Origin: Catonia carolina
Taxonomy: Eukaryota; Arthropoda; Insecta; Hemiptera; Achilidae
Assembly: GCA_035578175.1 (NCBI GenBank)
Contig: JAQMRL010000003.1
Coordinates: 87,398,469 to 87,462,468 of the forward strand
DNA: 64,000 nt
Direction: 5' to 3'
Shown here: piece after piece, positions 31,417 to 42,570 of the stretch
How positions within the stretch are numbered: the stretch's first letter is position 1
Layout of the letters: every line of letters begins with the position of its first letter
Program-made: the position numbers and the translations under genes
The notes under the pieces: generated by a model
Databases searched by the model: none
What the model was told of the DNA's origin: nothing
The model's input: only the letters and a program-made list of their open reading frames with translations

Positions 31417-33050
31417 TTACATTGCACTGATGTTCAACAAATGTTGAAAATGTCGTCCATCCATTTCTATACACTTGTTAACACTTTTCACCATGTTCCT
31501 GGCCATTCTTATTAGCTGTACTCTCTTTATCTCATTAATTGCAATGGTAATGTTTGTCTTCAATTCCTGTAGGGTATGAGGATTGCTCCTGTAAACAATT
31601 TCTTTTAAGTACCCCCACAAAAAGAAGTCAAGACTAGACAGATCAGGGGATTGTGGTGGCCACAATCCTGTTGAAATTATTCTTCCATCGAAAAATTCCT
31701 GTAGCATCTCCATACTAGAGCGAGCTGTATGGCAAGCGGCACCATCGTGTTGCATACAGCAGTAACGCTCATCCTCTTGCAGTAAGCCTATGAACTGTGG
31801 ATAATGTCTTGGTAGACGGCAGCATTCACAGTTGTTTCAAAAAACAAAGGTCCTATTATTCTTCGCCTTGAAACCACACACCTTACGCTTATTTTTTGTG
31901 GGTGTAGGGAAGTTTCGATGAAAATGTGTGGGTTGTCAGTACCCCAGGTCCGGTAGTTTTGGCTATTAACATAACCTCCAAGATGGAACCAAGCTTCATC
32001 TGTAAAGAACAGTTGATCTAAAATGTCAATATTGCCTCTAATGAATGTCTTGTACCATTGGCAGTAGTGAACCCTTTTGACATAATCAGCATCCTTCAGT
32101 TCATGGAAAACCTGCATTCGGTATGGATGACATTTCAGTATTCTTCTCACAGCAGTGTGGGTTGAACCTAATGAAATGTTCTTTTCCCAGCTTAGTCTTC
32201 GCAAAGATTTATGTGGAGACCTCGTAAATGATGCTCTAATATCCTGAACTTAACACGTTGACTGCTATGTGACCCAAATATGTGTCACAATTGTCTTTGA
32301 AAATAGGCCACGTGCATAAAAAATGAGTCACATTACATGACTTATTTTTAAGCCGTGTAATGTGGTTTCAAAAGCTATGGCTTCAGAGAGTGACATTGTA
32401 CACTAAGCTTGTTCAAATATTTGGCGTTTTTCAAATAATAGGATATTGGGTACACAGGTAGTTTTCCTTGTTGTCCTGTACTAGAATGCTGCTATTATTT
32501 CTTTTGCTTATTTATTTTTTGCTTAGTTGATTGAAATTGTCTAGAACTTTGTAACTTAACTCAGTTGTTTATTACATTTTTTATTGTGACACAAAAATGG
32601 GTCACATGGCTCCGAAATATAAAATCATTCCAGCAGGCGTTGTGACCCGAAGTGTGTCACAACTTTATTTTACAAAAAAAAAATAGTTATTAAATAAATT
32701 AAGTAAAATAAGAAGAAAAATGAATAAAATGTGAAAAAAGTACGATGGCCCAGCTGTAAGTGTCACAAAATTTAGTGTGGCAGTCAACGTGTTAAAACTG
32801 ACCGCTGCCTGTCATGACGCTTGTCTAACACTGAACCTGTTTCACGAAACTTTTTAACTAACTTCTGTATTACACTTTTAACTGGTGCTTCTTTTTGAAA
32901 TTTGTTCATGAATTGTTGCCGACACACAGCAGGAGATTTCGTCACTAAATAATTTTCAATCACGAATACACGTTCTTCAACAGTTAAGCGCATTTTAACA
33001 AACAACAATACACGAATATGCAACCTAACATCACTTTGTTCAAACGTCAA
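31417..33050 (-). pseudogene. IS630-Tc1-mariner transposase, near complete but broken
   Basis: N terminus at 32784-33050 (MRLTVEERVFVIENYL, then a helix-turn-helix with KLVKKFRETGSV). A piggyBac insertion follows. The middle at 31788-32204 has FFTDEAWFHLGGYVNSQNYR with the first catalytic Asp. The C terminus at 31417-31755 has MQHDGAACHTARSS with the second Asp and WPPQSPDLSSLDFFLWGYL with the third. Frames differ between the blocks, so besides the insertion there are small indels. Confidence 0.9.
32254..32791. mobile_element. piggyBac-type MITE inserted in a transposase gene
   Basis: TTAA at 32250-32253 and 32792-32795; ends CACGTTGACTGC and, reversed, CACGTTGACTGCC. 538 bp, non-coding. Its interior has two palindromes of the form GTGACCC-AA-x-TGTGTCAC (about 32269 and 32640). 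Confidence 0.9.
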
Positions 33051-33234
33051 TGCTAGACCTTCACTGGTTCAACTGCAATACGCGAGGAATAAACGGCCAT
33101 TCCCCCTCCACTCCACTCATACCAGCATTACAAACCGTATTTAACCCGTTTCACACAAATTTATGCATTTCCTAAAAAAAATTGATTTTGTACAACCTAA
33201 TGAGCAATGTGGCAATTTTAAGTTGAACACCCTG

Positions 33235-34561
33235 TATTAAACACTGGTAACAGTTTAGAGGCATACTTTTCTAACGACCAGTATCTATGTTAACTACTTC
33301 GAAGATGTAGGAGGCAAGCAAAGGCAACATGTAAGGTGCAAGCGTTTATTGAAATTACATGTATACTGTTCACCAATTACGGGGGCATGTAGGGAGTAGC
33401 GAGACAGAGAGAGAATGTGTTGCGTCCGCCGTTTCCCTCAATTTATTTCAATCAGCGTACGGTGTTCAAGCACAATAGTAACAATACGCGGTACGGTAGG
33501 GCATTCTACTGACCAGTTTCGTTCACTACACTCTAACAAGCTTATTTTTCATCAAAAAATTCTAAAAAAATTTTGCTTCCTAATGAATTATTACACTATT
33601 ATTATTAGATTATTTTATTACACTATAAATGTTATTATTATACTCTGATATTTATATAAGATACGCTCTTACAAAGTTAGACGTTTAAATCTCATCGCAT
33701 TTTTTGCGTATCACGTAGGCTAATACAACTTCTTTTCCAGGATGACATAATATGCGTTTTATTATTTTGTTATAAAATTTTATCTGTAATTTGATATATG
33801 TAGGGCAGAAAGAGAAATAATAAACGAGCTTGAAAAAATCACTTTTTGAAAAGAAGTCAAAGATAGATCATTGCGTCTGGTGTCTCCTTCCTGTTAGTAT
33901 TCCTAGAAGCTGAATCATTTTTAATAGTTGTGAACTTTATACGAAACATACGTCAATTTTTAGAAATCAACTACACACGCACAATATCAGTTGTATGAAA
34001 TTTTAACAAAAAGAACCGTATAGTAAATAAATAACAGAATGAGGGTATTACGTACTGCTCTTTCGGGCCTGCCAAAACTTACGGTAGGTTCATCATTTAA
34101 AAAAACTTGATTGCCTATTACCCCAAATTGAATCGCAGACATTTTTCCCCGTATTTTGTGCGCGCGCAACTAATTTCGACGGCGTACAGCTTTCGACAGC
34201 GACACAATATCAAAACGATAACCACATGAACAAAACACAATGAGTAGTGAGTACTACTTTAGAGGCAGCCTGTATCAGGCTATGAAGCTGTGGTGAGGGA
34301 GCTACTTACTGCGCATGAGTGGCCCGCATGCCACCGTAGTTGGTTATACTAATACTGTTGTTAATAATAGCACATTGGTTAACATACTTATTGACAAATA
34401 CTAATTTTTTCCAGTTTTGTTTTCTAAATACTCTCAAAAATTAGGGTCATTATGTAATTAATTTTATAATATTATAGGTAATATTGCTAATGAATTAAAA
34501 TTTATCAAATAAGCTGTATTAAATGAAAATAGACATGTTTACGTATTTTCATTTCCAACAG
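33235..34561. other. NOP53 intron 4, right part
   Basis: At 33540-33665 a stretch (CATCAAAAAATTCTAAAAAA, GCTTCCTAATGAATT, CTGATATTTATATAAG) recurs in inverted form at about 51950-52075, so it belongs to an unnamed repeat. The rest is unrecognised. Confidence 0.4.
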
Positions 34562-34773
34562 GAAAACCAAAAGGCTGAAATGAGTCAAGGTTTATTTGAT
34601 AAAGATGATTCTGAAGAAGAAGATGACACAGAAGATTACAAACCAGTTAATCCACCTGCTTTACTGAAAAGGAAACCATTGAAGAAGAAGAAGAAGGCAA
34701 GATTATTAAGAGCACAGGAAGGAGAGAGAAAAAAACAACGAATTGAGAAAAAGAAACTTGCTGATGTGTACAG
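34562..34773 (+). CDS. NOP53: NOP53 exon 5
   Basis: Residues 262-332. An acidic run (DKDDSEEEDDTEDYKP) is followed by KPLKKKKKARLLRAQEGERK and a K/R-rich helix ending VYR. The acidic-then-basic layout is typical of the middle of nucleolar NOP53. Acceptor CATTTCCAACAG, donor CAG|GTAAGT, ends in phase 2. Confidence 0.93.
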
Positions 34774-34989
34774 GTAAGTTTTATGTTATTGTTAAGTGCC
34801 ATTAAAGACTATGCCAAGTAACTTTCTGGAATGAAATCTTTCATTCCATTCCATATTTCATTCAATAGCTGACTATATTTTCTTGTTTTACTTGATTTTT
34901 TCAATCTCGTTTTTGATTTTGTTACAACATTTGTCTGAAACCTTAGGTTTATCATCCCCGTACCTAGTAAACTTGTGTTTCTTTTTGTA

Positions 34990-35056
34990 CTTTCTCTTGC
35001 CCTATATGAATATGTAGGGAAGGAAAGTATTGTTTTCATGATGATTTTTGAAATTG
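34990..35056 (-). mobile_element. DINE-1/Helentron-like repeat, terminal fragment
   Basis: TACTTTCTCTTGCC, TATATGAATATGTAGG and GGAAAGTATTGTTTTCATG: the canonical 3' hairpin end only, followed by unrelated sequence. Confidence 0.65.
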
Positions 35057-36690
35057 ATTCTTTACTGAAAATATTTTAATATTTCCAGAGTTACTCTGGC
35101 GATGATGTCTAACAAGAAGGGTGTAACCGACAAAATTGGGATTTTGATATTTTTTGTTGTATTTATTTGTAATGGTTAGTTAATTGATCTGCAATAAAGA
35201 CTTAACTGATATTATACAGCAGAGATTTTATTTGACATAATGTTAACTAACAGGAGGGACTTAACCCGACGAGAACAGAGATTTTTAACGATCACGCGGA
35301 CTGTCATTTTACGCCTAATAAAAACTTTTATTTCATTCAGTTTCATTTCTAAAAATTTCAAAAAATTACCAATTAATTTTAAAGAATTTGTTATTAGAAC
35401 AACGTTTAAACCAAATTTTTCCGTTTTCATTTACAACCAGAATAAATATTGAAATTTAAGAAAAAATATTTGCTTTTAGTAATATCACTTTACGTACGAA
35501 AAAGTGTCTCAAAATCAGTAAAAAATACAAAAACATATGTTTAGCATTTGTTTAACATATATTTATATATACATAAATAAAGCAGTTCATTGCAAAAAAC
35601 ACAACGTTTAGATATTGCAAATTGATAGACGCATTCAAAAGATATCACACTTTTTGTTCAACAAAGTAACGTGCTAGATGAAAAGAATGTCGAAAAAATC
35701 GCCTCAAAATAATGTGGTGTCTTTTCAATTTTTATTTACTCTTCTTCTATGCCAGTTCTATCTCTTTTACGCATGTTGCTTTGTGTATTATCCTTTTCTA
35801 AACAGGATAGCATAAATCAAAATATGTTATCGTTTATTTTGACGCTAATTGTAAGGTTTAACCGAGGGGTGGACGAGATGGGTAGTGTTAACCTTCGTTG
35901 TTCGATTTTAGGGTCATAAAATTTGTCGCCGCGATTTTAATATATGGATTTCGATTGTTACATTTCAAGCTAACTGATGATGTCATTTCCAAACAAATAC
36001 GTTTTTTTGTTGAAAAGTTATGGATAAAAACGTTCAAATTTTAGTACTGGCTGATCAAAAAATGTATATTTTTTTCGTGTAACACCATGTCGTCAATTTT
36101 CATCGTACAAATATGCAAGATACATCAAATGAAAGAAGAAATAAGTCTCTATCTAATAAAACTAAACCCGTTAGAAAATAATGAATAGTTGCGGAGATAG
36201 TTGAGTTTAAAGAAAGATGATGACGAATGAGTGATATTGGGCCTACCGGTTTGTAAGGGTTAACTGATCACCAATGGAACTCAATCTACAATAAATGGCA
36301 TAAACTGTTACTGTTTAGCATTGATTCTTATAGGATAGGCATGTTGTACTTCATCAAATCTGAAACAGTACTATCTTGGAAGTATAGTGGGAACTAATTT
36401 CAATATTAACAAAATTAGATTAGTTCTATCTATAGGAGAAATCCAAACTAAATAATTCTGTCACAGTAGTTATTCTTGCTATTAAAGCATAGCCGTGTTC
36501 AGCAGTTGAAAAAGTGTGGTTAGTTGAGGTTATGTTGTTTAGTGTGTAATGCAAAAAGAATTTAACCAACAAAATAGGGATTTTGATAGACTACCAGACA
36601 ACAGCTATCAGTTTTTTTAAGTGATTTAAAGTATTAAGGGTGCGCACTACCTCTGCCGCGCCGCTCAATGTAAGGGTTTAGAGGATTACA
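35057..36690. other. unrecognised intronic stretch with a direct repeat
   Basis: No gene recognised. TAACCGACAAAATTGGGAT (35126) and TAACCAACAAAATAGGGAT (36557), each followed by TTTGATA, are direct repeats 1.4 kb apart, so the interval may be an inserted element of unknown type. Confidence 0.3.
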
Positions 36691-36970
36691 ACGTACTTGG
36701 TTTTTATGCAAGTCTCTTGGTAAAGATTGTATTTTTAAGATTACAGCCGAAATATGCATTTATTAGAAAAGTAAAAATCCTGCAAATTTTGTATCAAACA
36801 TTTTTTTCTAGAACGTTTTGTTTAGCATCAATTAGTGATTTTCATATTTTCTCATTGAAATTTGTAACAAATTAGTTTTTTGAAGATTGCAACCTTAGTA
36901 TGTATCTCACGACAAAAGTATAAACTAAAGTTATAGAAAATTAAAATCCTATGTCTATTTCAAGCATTTT

Positions 36971-37131
36971 TACTTTCTCTTGCCTATATGAATATATAGG
37001 AAGGAAAGTATTGTTTTCATGTCGATTTTTCAAAATTGAGTTTTCACCGGATCTACACGTTTTCAGACCCCCTGAACCCAAAAAACTTTTTTTTGCGATT
37101 GGACTGTGTGTGTGTGTGTGTGTGTGCGCGC

Positions 37132-37164
<33 letters not shown>

Positions 37165-37923
37165 AAATATCTCAAGAACGGAACATTGTACGAACTTGAA
37201 ACTTAAGTTACATACCACTACTGGACCCAACACAAACATTTTCATCAAAATAGGTCAACCAGAAGTAGCAGTTTATTCGTGTAATTTTCACTTTTTTGCG
37301 ATTTTCTCAAAAACTGGTCCTACGATTTTTTTTAAAATCGCCTGGTTTACTAAATTTGTTATGCTTCACAAGATAGGGTAGGCGCAATATTTGCTGAAAT
37401 TCTTGGTGAGGTTGTTTTCACGTAAAAGCATTGTTTTCTTAAGATTACGGCTTTAATATGCATTTTGGCACAAAAATGTATATTATAAAATTTGTAGAGA
37501 ATTTAAAATTTTACAACTTTTATATCAAACATTTTTTTGTAAACGCTTAGCTTAGCGGTAATTACCAATTTTCTGATTTTTTTCTCACGAAAACGCGTGA
37601 AAAATCTATTTATTTTTCGGCCTTAGTATGCATTTTATGACAAAAGTGTATGTAATAAAATTTATAGGAAATTAAACATCTACAACTTTTGTTTAGAGCA
37701 TTTTTCTCTACAGAGCCTAGTTTAGCATGAAGGAGTGGTTTTCGGTTTTTTTAAGCCGAACTGAGGTTGATTTTCATTTTGCGTCTTTCACTCATGATTA
37801 AAATAAGGTAATGTTTTTTTGAGGTTAGTTTTTTGTTTATTTCTAATGTTTTATTACGATGTTAGGTTTATGGTTAATTATTTTCATTGGCAAGAGGAAG
37901 TTGTGTGAGTGTTTCACACCAGA
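36971..37923 (-). mobile_element. DINE-1/Helentron-like repeat, intact, nested
   Basis: Begins TACTTTCTCTTGCCTATATG and ends GTTTCACACCAGA. Contains the compound TG/CG tract at 37105-37163. Inserted at a T/T position in the older copy. Confidence 0.88.
37105..37163. repeat. compound (TG)n(CG)n(TG)n microsatellite
   Basis: About 11 TG, then 10 CG, then 9 TG units without interruption. Alternating purine-pyrimidine over 59 bases. Other copies of the family have only TG here. Confidence 0.95.
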
Positions 37924-38115
37924 TTTTTTTTCTGCAGAATCTAGTTTAGCATCAATTAGTGATTTTTGGTATATTTAAATTCTACAGATTGATTTTCATT
38001 TTGTGTCATTCATTCACATCCCAGATTTTTATAACATGAAAAAAGTTGTAAAGTGCTGGCCAGGTTCAACCAGCTGTGTTGTCATGTTTTGTTCAGTTGT
38101 TTTATATATTGTATA

Positions 38116-38315
38116 CTAGCGGGTCCCGCGTGGCTTCGCCCACGCAAACGTAAACAAAGAATCTGCTGTTTAAGTATACTCTCTGTATTTCTTATGGGAG
38201 GGTATTTTTGCGAATTCTACCATTTAAAATAAAAATTTTGCGAAATCCTTTCTTAGCGACAGCTTGGGAAACTTAAGTTGATCTATAAATCAGGACATCT
38301 CTTTTATATAATAGA
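38116..38315 (-). mobile_element. short Helitron, minus strand
   Basis: Read on the minus strand it starts TCTATTATATAAAAGAGATG after an A and ends GGGCGAAGCCACGCGGGACC plus CGCTAG followed by T. This is a Helitron: 5' TC, 3' CTRR, A/T insertion. 200 bp, no coding sequence. Confidence 0.82.
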
Positions 38316-38316
38316 T

Positions 38317-39654
38317 AGCTCCCCGTCGTGGCTTCGCCCATGCAATTATAAGGCTATGATTCTGTATTTTAATTTTCTAATAACTTAAGTCACAAATATA
38401 ATTTTTTTTGAATTACGTATAAAGAATGATTCACAAATATCAGTCACGTCACCGTTCCGAAACGGAACCGGTACGGCCACTCGAAGTCAAAAATGATGAC
38501 AGTATTCACACATGTACGTCAGTTTTCCTTTCGTCAAACTCCATTTGGAGTTTGACGAAAGGAAAACAGTCATTTTACATAGAGACATTCATTTTACATA
38601 GAGACAAATACGTCCGTAAAAAATAAAATATCGTATTTTACATAGTCATTTTACATAGAGACAAATATGTCCGTAAAAAATAAAATATCGTCGAGAAAAA
38701 ATATCGTTTTGACGGTTCGGTGACGGCGACAATACTGATGCGCCGGTTTTGGGACGGTGCTGGTGCTCAGTGTAGACAATGTCATTAATTTTTCAAGAAA
38801 GAATATTTTTCTGTGACCGATACTTGTCTTCTCGGAATTACGGAACTGAGACGTGACGTGGACGGATGTGTGTAAATCGACCCTTATGGTGAAAAAAATT
38901 AAAAATAGAAGGATTATAATAGCATACTGCCTGATTTTTCATAAATAACTTGTTTTATTTTAATTTAAGTTAGATTTAAGAAAATAAATTTACCGTATGC
39001 ATTTTACTGAATTGGTGACACATTTTTTTTTAAATTAAATTTTAATTGTTCGGTTGCAAAAATAATTTTTACAATGTCAGTCAAATTCATTATGTGACCT
39101 AAGCAATGAGATTTGTATCTTGAATAATAAGTAATAATACTAAAAAGCATAAAAAACATATCACTTATTATACTAATTACAACAATTCTGGAATTGATTC
39201 TGGTTAAAATGGAAATCCAGTGTTAGGTTAAACACTACGTACAGTACAACATCCGGAGTGACAAAAGTAAACCATACATTAAAATCGTTGTTAAAGTTGA
39301 TTTAACTTCTGGGAAAATAGCTAGAGTTTTGTAGTTGATCTGCTATTTACGTACAAGAATGTATAAACATGGATGCAACGGAATATAACTATGGAGGGGG
39401 TAAATCTGTGTCGGAGAACAACCAGTATATAAGCGTAGCGCTTCGCGCTAATTCCGCAGCCTCACATCAGTGGGGGGAATTTTTGCGATTTCTTCCCTTT
39501 AAAATCAAAATTTTGCAAAATCCTTTCTTAGTGCGTGCTTACACAATATAACAAAGCTAACTTCCAAATTTCAAGTCTGTAGCGTCAGTATTTTCGGCTG
39601 TGCGTTGATCTGTAAATGAATCACCCAGGACATGTTGTCCTTTTATATAATAGA
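38317..39654 (-). mobile_element. non-autonomous Helitron abutting the first
   Basis: Minus strand: 5' end TCTATTATATAAAAGGACAA at 39654, 3' end GGCGAAGCCACGACGGGGAG with CTA, where the next Helitron starts at once. The last base of the CTRR end appears lost or shared. About 1.34 kb, no Rep/helicase frame. Confidence 0.72.
38522..38567. repeat. perfect 22-bp palindrome and tandem motif inside the Helitron
   Basis: Arms 38522-38543 and 38546-38567 are exactly complementary around a 2-base loop. It is followed by three copies of CATTTTACATAGAGACA-like sequence (38570-38665). Confidence 0.9.
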
Positions 39655-39886
39655 TTAACCCATATTACAATTTGAATGAAGGAAATGTTGTACACCTCAA
39701 TCACTAGTTTTCGGACCTTTTCTGAATAATTTGTTGTGAACCTCTATTCGAGGTTAGATTCTACATACCATTAGGTATGTCCACACTCGTGCGCTTTCTT
39801 TTTCAACTTGCGTTGTCGCATGCGCTTAGAGGCATACCACCTTTCTGCACTCATTTGAAGAGCTTTATCTCAAAAAAAAAAAAAAA

Positions 39887-40590
39887 TCTGGTGTGAAACA
39901 CACAACTTTCTCTTGCCAGTGCAAATAATTAACAATAAACCTATCATTAGTAATAAAACATTAGAACAACAATCTAACCTCAATAAACATAACGTAATTT
40001 TAATCGTATATGAAAGACACAAAATGAAAATCTATCTGTTTGCCTTAAAAATACGGTAAATCACTTTTTCACACTAAACTAGGCTCTGTAGAGAAAACTT
40101 TTATTAATTAAAGTTGTAGATCTTTTAATTTTCTATAAATTTGATGATATACACTTTTGTCATAAAATGCATATTAAGGCCGAAATCTTTAAAAAATAGA
40201 TTTTTCACACGTTTTCGTGAGAAAAAACAGAAAATCGCTAATTACCACTAAACTAAGTGTTATTCAAGAAAAATGTTCAAAATAAAAGTTGTAGAATTTT
40301 TAATTCTCTACATTTTTTATTATATACATTTTTGCGCTATAATACATATTAAAGCCATAATCTTAAAAAAACACTTTTTTTACGTGAAAACAGCCTCGCC
40401 AAGAATTTCAGCAAACATGGTGCCACCCTATCTTGTAGAGAATAAAAAATTGAGTAAACCCGGCGATTTTAAAAAAAATCGTAGGACCAGTTTTTGAGAA
40501 AATCGCAAAAAAGTGAAAAATTACACGAATAAACTACTACTTCTGATTGACCGATTTTGATGAAAATGTTTGTGTCGGGTCCGGTAGTGT
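39887..40590 (+). mobile_element. DINE-1/Helentron-like repeat, 3'-truncated
   Basis: Starts TCTGGTGTGAAACACACAAC after an A-run and is collinear with the family to GTCGGGTCCGGTAGTG, just before the microsatellite; the rest is missing. Confidence 0.8.
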
Positions 40591-40599
40591 TTTCCAACT

Positions 40600-41023
40600 A
40601 TTTTGTTGAATTTCCAACATTTTTTGGTAAAACGCTTAGTTTAGCGGTAATTAGCGATTTTCTGTTTTTTCTCACGAAAACAAGTGAAAAATCGATTTGT
40701 TTAAGATTTCGGCCTTAGTATGAATATTTCGACAAAAGTGTATATCATCAAATTTATAGTAATTTAAAAGATCTACAACTTTTATTTAGAGCATTTTCCT
40801 CTACAGAGCCTAGTTTAGCGTGAAAGAGTGATTTTCCGTATTTTTAAGCAAAACTGAGGTTGATTTTCATTTAGCGTCTTTCACTCAACATTAAAATAAG
40901 GTTAAGTTTTTTTAAGGTTAGGTTTCTGTTTATTTCTTATGTTTTTATGACAAATGTTATGTTATATTGTTAATTATTTGCATTGGCAAGAGAAAGTAGT
41001 GTGAGTGTTTCACACCAGATTTT
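40600..41023 (-). mobile_element. DINE-1/Helentron-like repeat, truncated, inverted partner
   Basis: Starts within the core (AACGCTTAGTTTAGCGGTAA at about 40630) and ends GTTTCACACCAGA. Complementary to the first ~420 bp of the copy on its left. Confidence 0.8.
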
Positions 41024-41333
41024 GTTTTTAGATGAAGGTCTTCAATCGAGTGCGGACAAGTGAAATGGCATGCCTCTAAGTGCGTGCGATGTAGCATGCT
41101 ACATGCTGCACGAGTGTGGACACAGCTATTGGATTGTAGAAAAAATTAAAATGTTATGTAAAGTAGTGGAGGGTAATTAAGAATCTTTTCGCGTATCAAT
41201 GGGCTCAATTACACCTGTCAAGACATCTAATAGTAATTTTCAGTGTAGCAATGTGATTGTACTTATGTATCATCAGCTTAGATCCAGTAATGTAACAATT
41301 ATCATAAAATTAAGAATATTACAGTAGTTGTTA

Positions 41334-42121
41334 CGAGGGCAGTCCAGAAAGTCTGTCACGTTTTGATATAAAAAAAACTAAGTACAAGAAAAAAATTTTA
41401 TTATATACATTTGAAAGTGCAACTAAAATGCTATTTTTCTACATAATCACCAAACAAATTAAGACACTTATCATGTCTTCATTGTCGGGAACAAGTGATA
41501 ATCGCTGGGCGCAAGGTCCGGACTGTAACGATTCGATCGAGTAGTGAATCACCATCTTCCTCGTAAGCGTGCAAAAATGACAACGAAGCAGCCAAACGAT
41601 GATTTTTGTGGGTTTCTGTAACAATTTCGTGCAATTAACTTTTTGAAATTTGTGGGAAAAAAGCGATAGCTTTCTTATGGTGAATCGACGGTCTTCTCTT
41701 ATCTTCTCATTGACTTTATTCACAATGTCATCAGTCAAACAAGGCTTGGCCGTCCACTTCGTTCTTCCTCGTGAACATTAGTTCGGCCATTTTTGAACTG
41801 AATGCACAAACGCCATACTCCACTTTCAGTGTAAACATCGTTCCCATAAACTTCACAGATTTGGCGATAAATCTCAATTGGTTTATTGTTTTGAGCCAAC
41901 AAAAACAGTATTACCTACCGTACTTCACAACTGGTGGGATTTTGAATTGCGGCACACATTTTAAATTGTTGTTGAAAAACAACGAAGAGCGACACAGACC
42001 TCTCACTAGCACGGCTGGATAGCCACTGAACGGAGAAACGCCGCGGCACCAAAATGGTCGCGATACCTCATCCCCTAGCGGCTACAACGCAAAACGTGAC
42101 AGACTTTCTGGACTGCCCTTG
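41334..42121 (-). mobile_element. mariner deletion derivative, family M5
   Basis: Ends CGAGGGCAGTCCAGAAAGTC and, reversed, CAAGGGCAGTCCAGAAAGTC, TA on both sides. Nearly identical to the element at 60224 over its outer parts, but with a different internal deletion. Remaining frame at 41439-41738 on the minus strand is scrambled (TDDIVNKVNEKIREDRRFTI is the helix-turn-helix linker region). Confidence 0.9.
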
Positions 42122-42249
42122 TATTATTTTTTGTAATATTTCTTTAAGAATTTGGTTTGATGTTCATTAAAGTTGTAAAGGTTTTATTTTGTGAATGAAT
42201 TATCTATCATAGTTTATGCTTGTAATTTGTTTTCTTTTTTTTTTGAAAG

Positions 42250-42516
42250 GTTAAAAACTTTTCAACGGGAGATATTAGAAAAGGAGGCACTATATTCTAG
42301 ACGTCAAGAAAGAAGGAAACTTAAGAAAATTGAAAATTTAGGAAAAACAAAACTACTTGGTCGTTATAGATATCTTGAACCTTTACAAGATTTTCAACGA
42401 CCTCATGAGATAAGGAGAAATCTTAGATCTGTGAATCCTTGTGGAAGTATTCTAATAGACAGATTCTACAGTTTGCAAAAACGTAATGTTATTGAGCCAA
42501 CAGGCAAGAAAGTCAT
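42250..42516 (+). CDS. NOP53: NOP53 exon 6 (conserved C-terminal domain)
   Basis: Residues 332-421. A basic helix (RREERRK-type, here LYSRRQERRKLKK) leads to GRYRYLEPLQDFQRPHEI and NLRSVNPCGSILIDRFYSLQ followed by KRNVIEP. This is the family's most diagnostic block (human [20 protein letters not shown], then RRNMIEP), used to bind the pre-60S particle. Acceptor TTTTTGAAAG, donor AT|GTAAGT, phase 2. Confidence 0.95.
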
Positions 42517-42570
42517 GTAAGTATTAAGATTAAGGATTATATAAAATTAACACAATTTTCCTCTATCTAT

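Larger units (their letters stand above)
31344..33234 (-). mobile_element. full-length Tc1/mariner-type element interrupted by piggyBac
   Basis: Inverted ends CAGGGTGTTCAACTTAAAA, TA at both borders (31342-31343 and 33235-33236). Without the nested TTAA element it is ~1.35 kb, a full-size transposon. All transposase regions are present on the minus strand. Confidence 0.92.
36691..38035 (-). mobile_element. old DINE-1/Helentron-like copy split by a younger one
   Basis: The left part to 36970 and the right part from 37924 are diverged but collinear core of the family (GATTACAGCCGAAATATGCA ... AGCATTTT | TCTGCAGAATCTAGTTTAGC). The intact copy at 36971-37923 lies exactly between them. Confidence 0.75.
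39772..41130. mobile_element. foldback element with ~100-bp arms, loop occupied by repeats
   Basis: Left arm starts TATGTCCACACTCGTGC; right arm, reversed, reads CTGTGTCCACACTCGTGC. Both continue with CTTAGAGGCAT and end ...GAAGA...TTTATCT/CTTCATCT. Everything between the arms is the inverted DINE-like pair below, so the original element was ~200 bp. Confidence 0.72.

Noticed and set aside
36951..37381. Frames with Arg-Ala or Cys-Val dipeptide runs
   Set aside because: They translate the TG/CG microsatellite of a DINE-like repeat in different frames; similar frames occur in other copies and none is conserved as protein.
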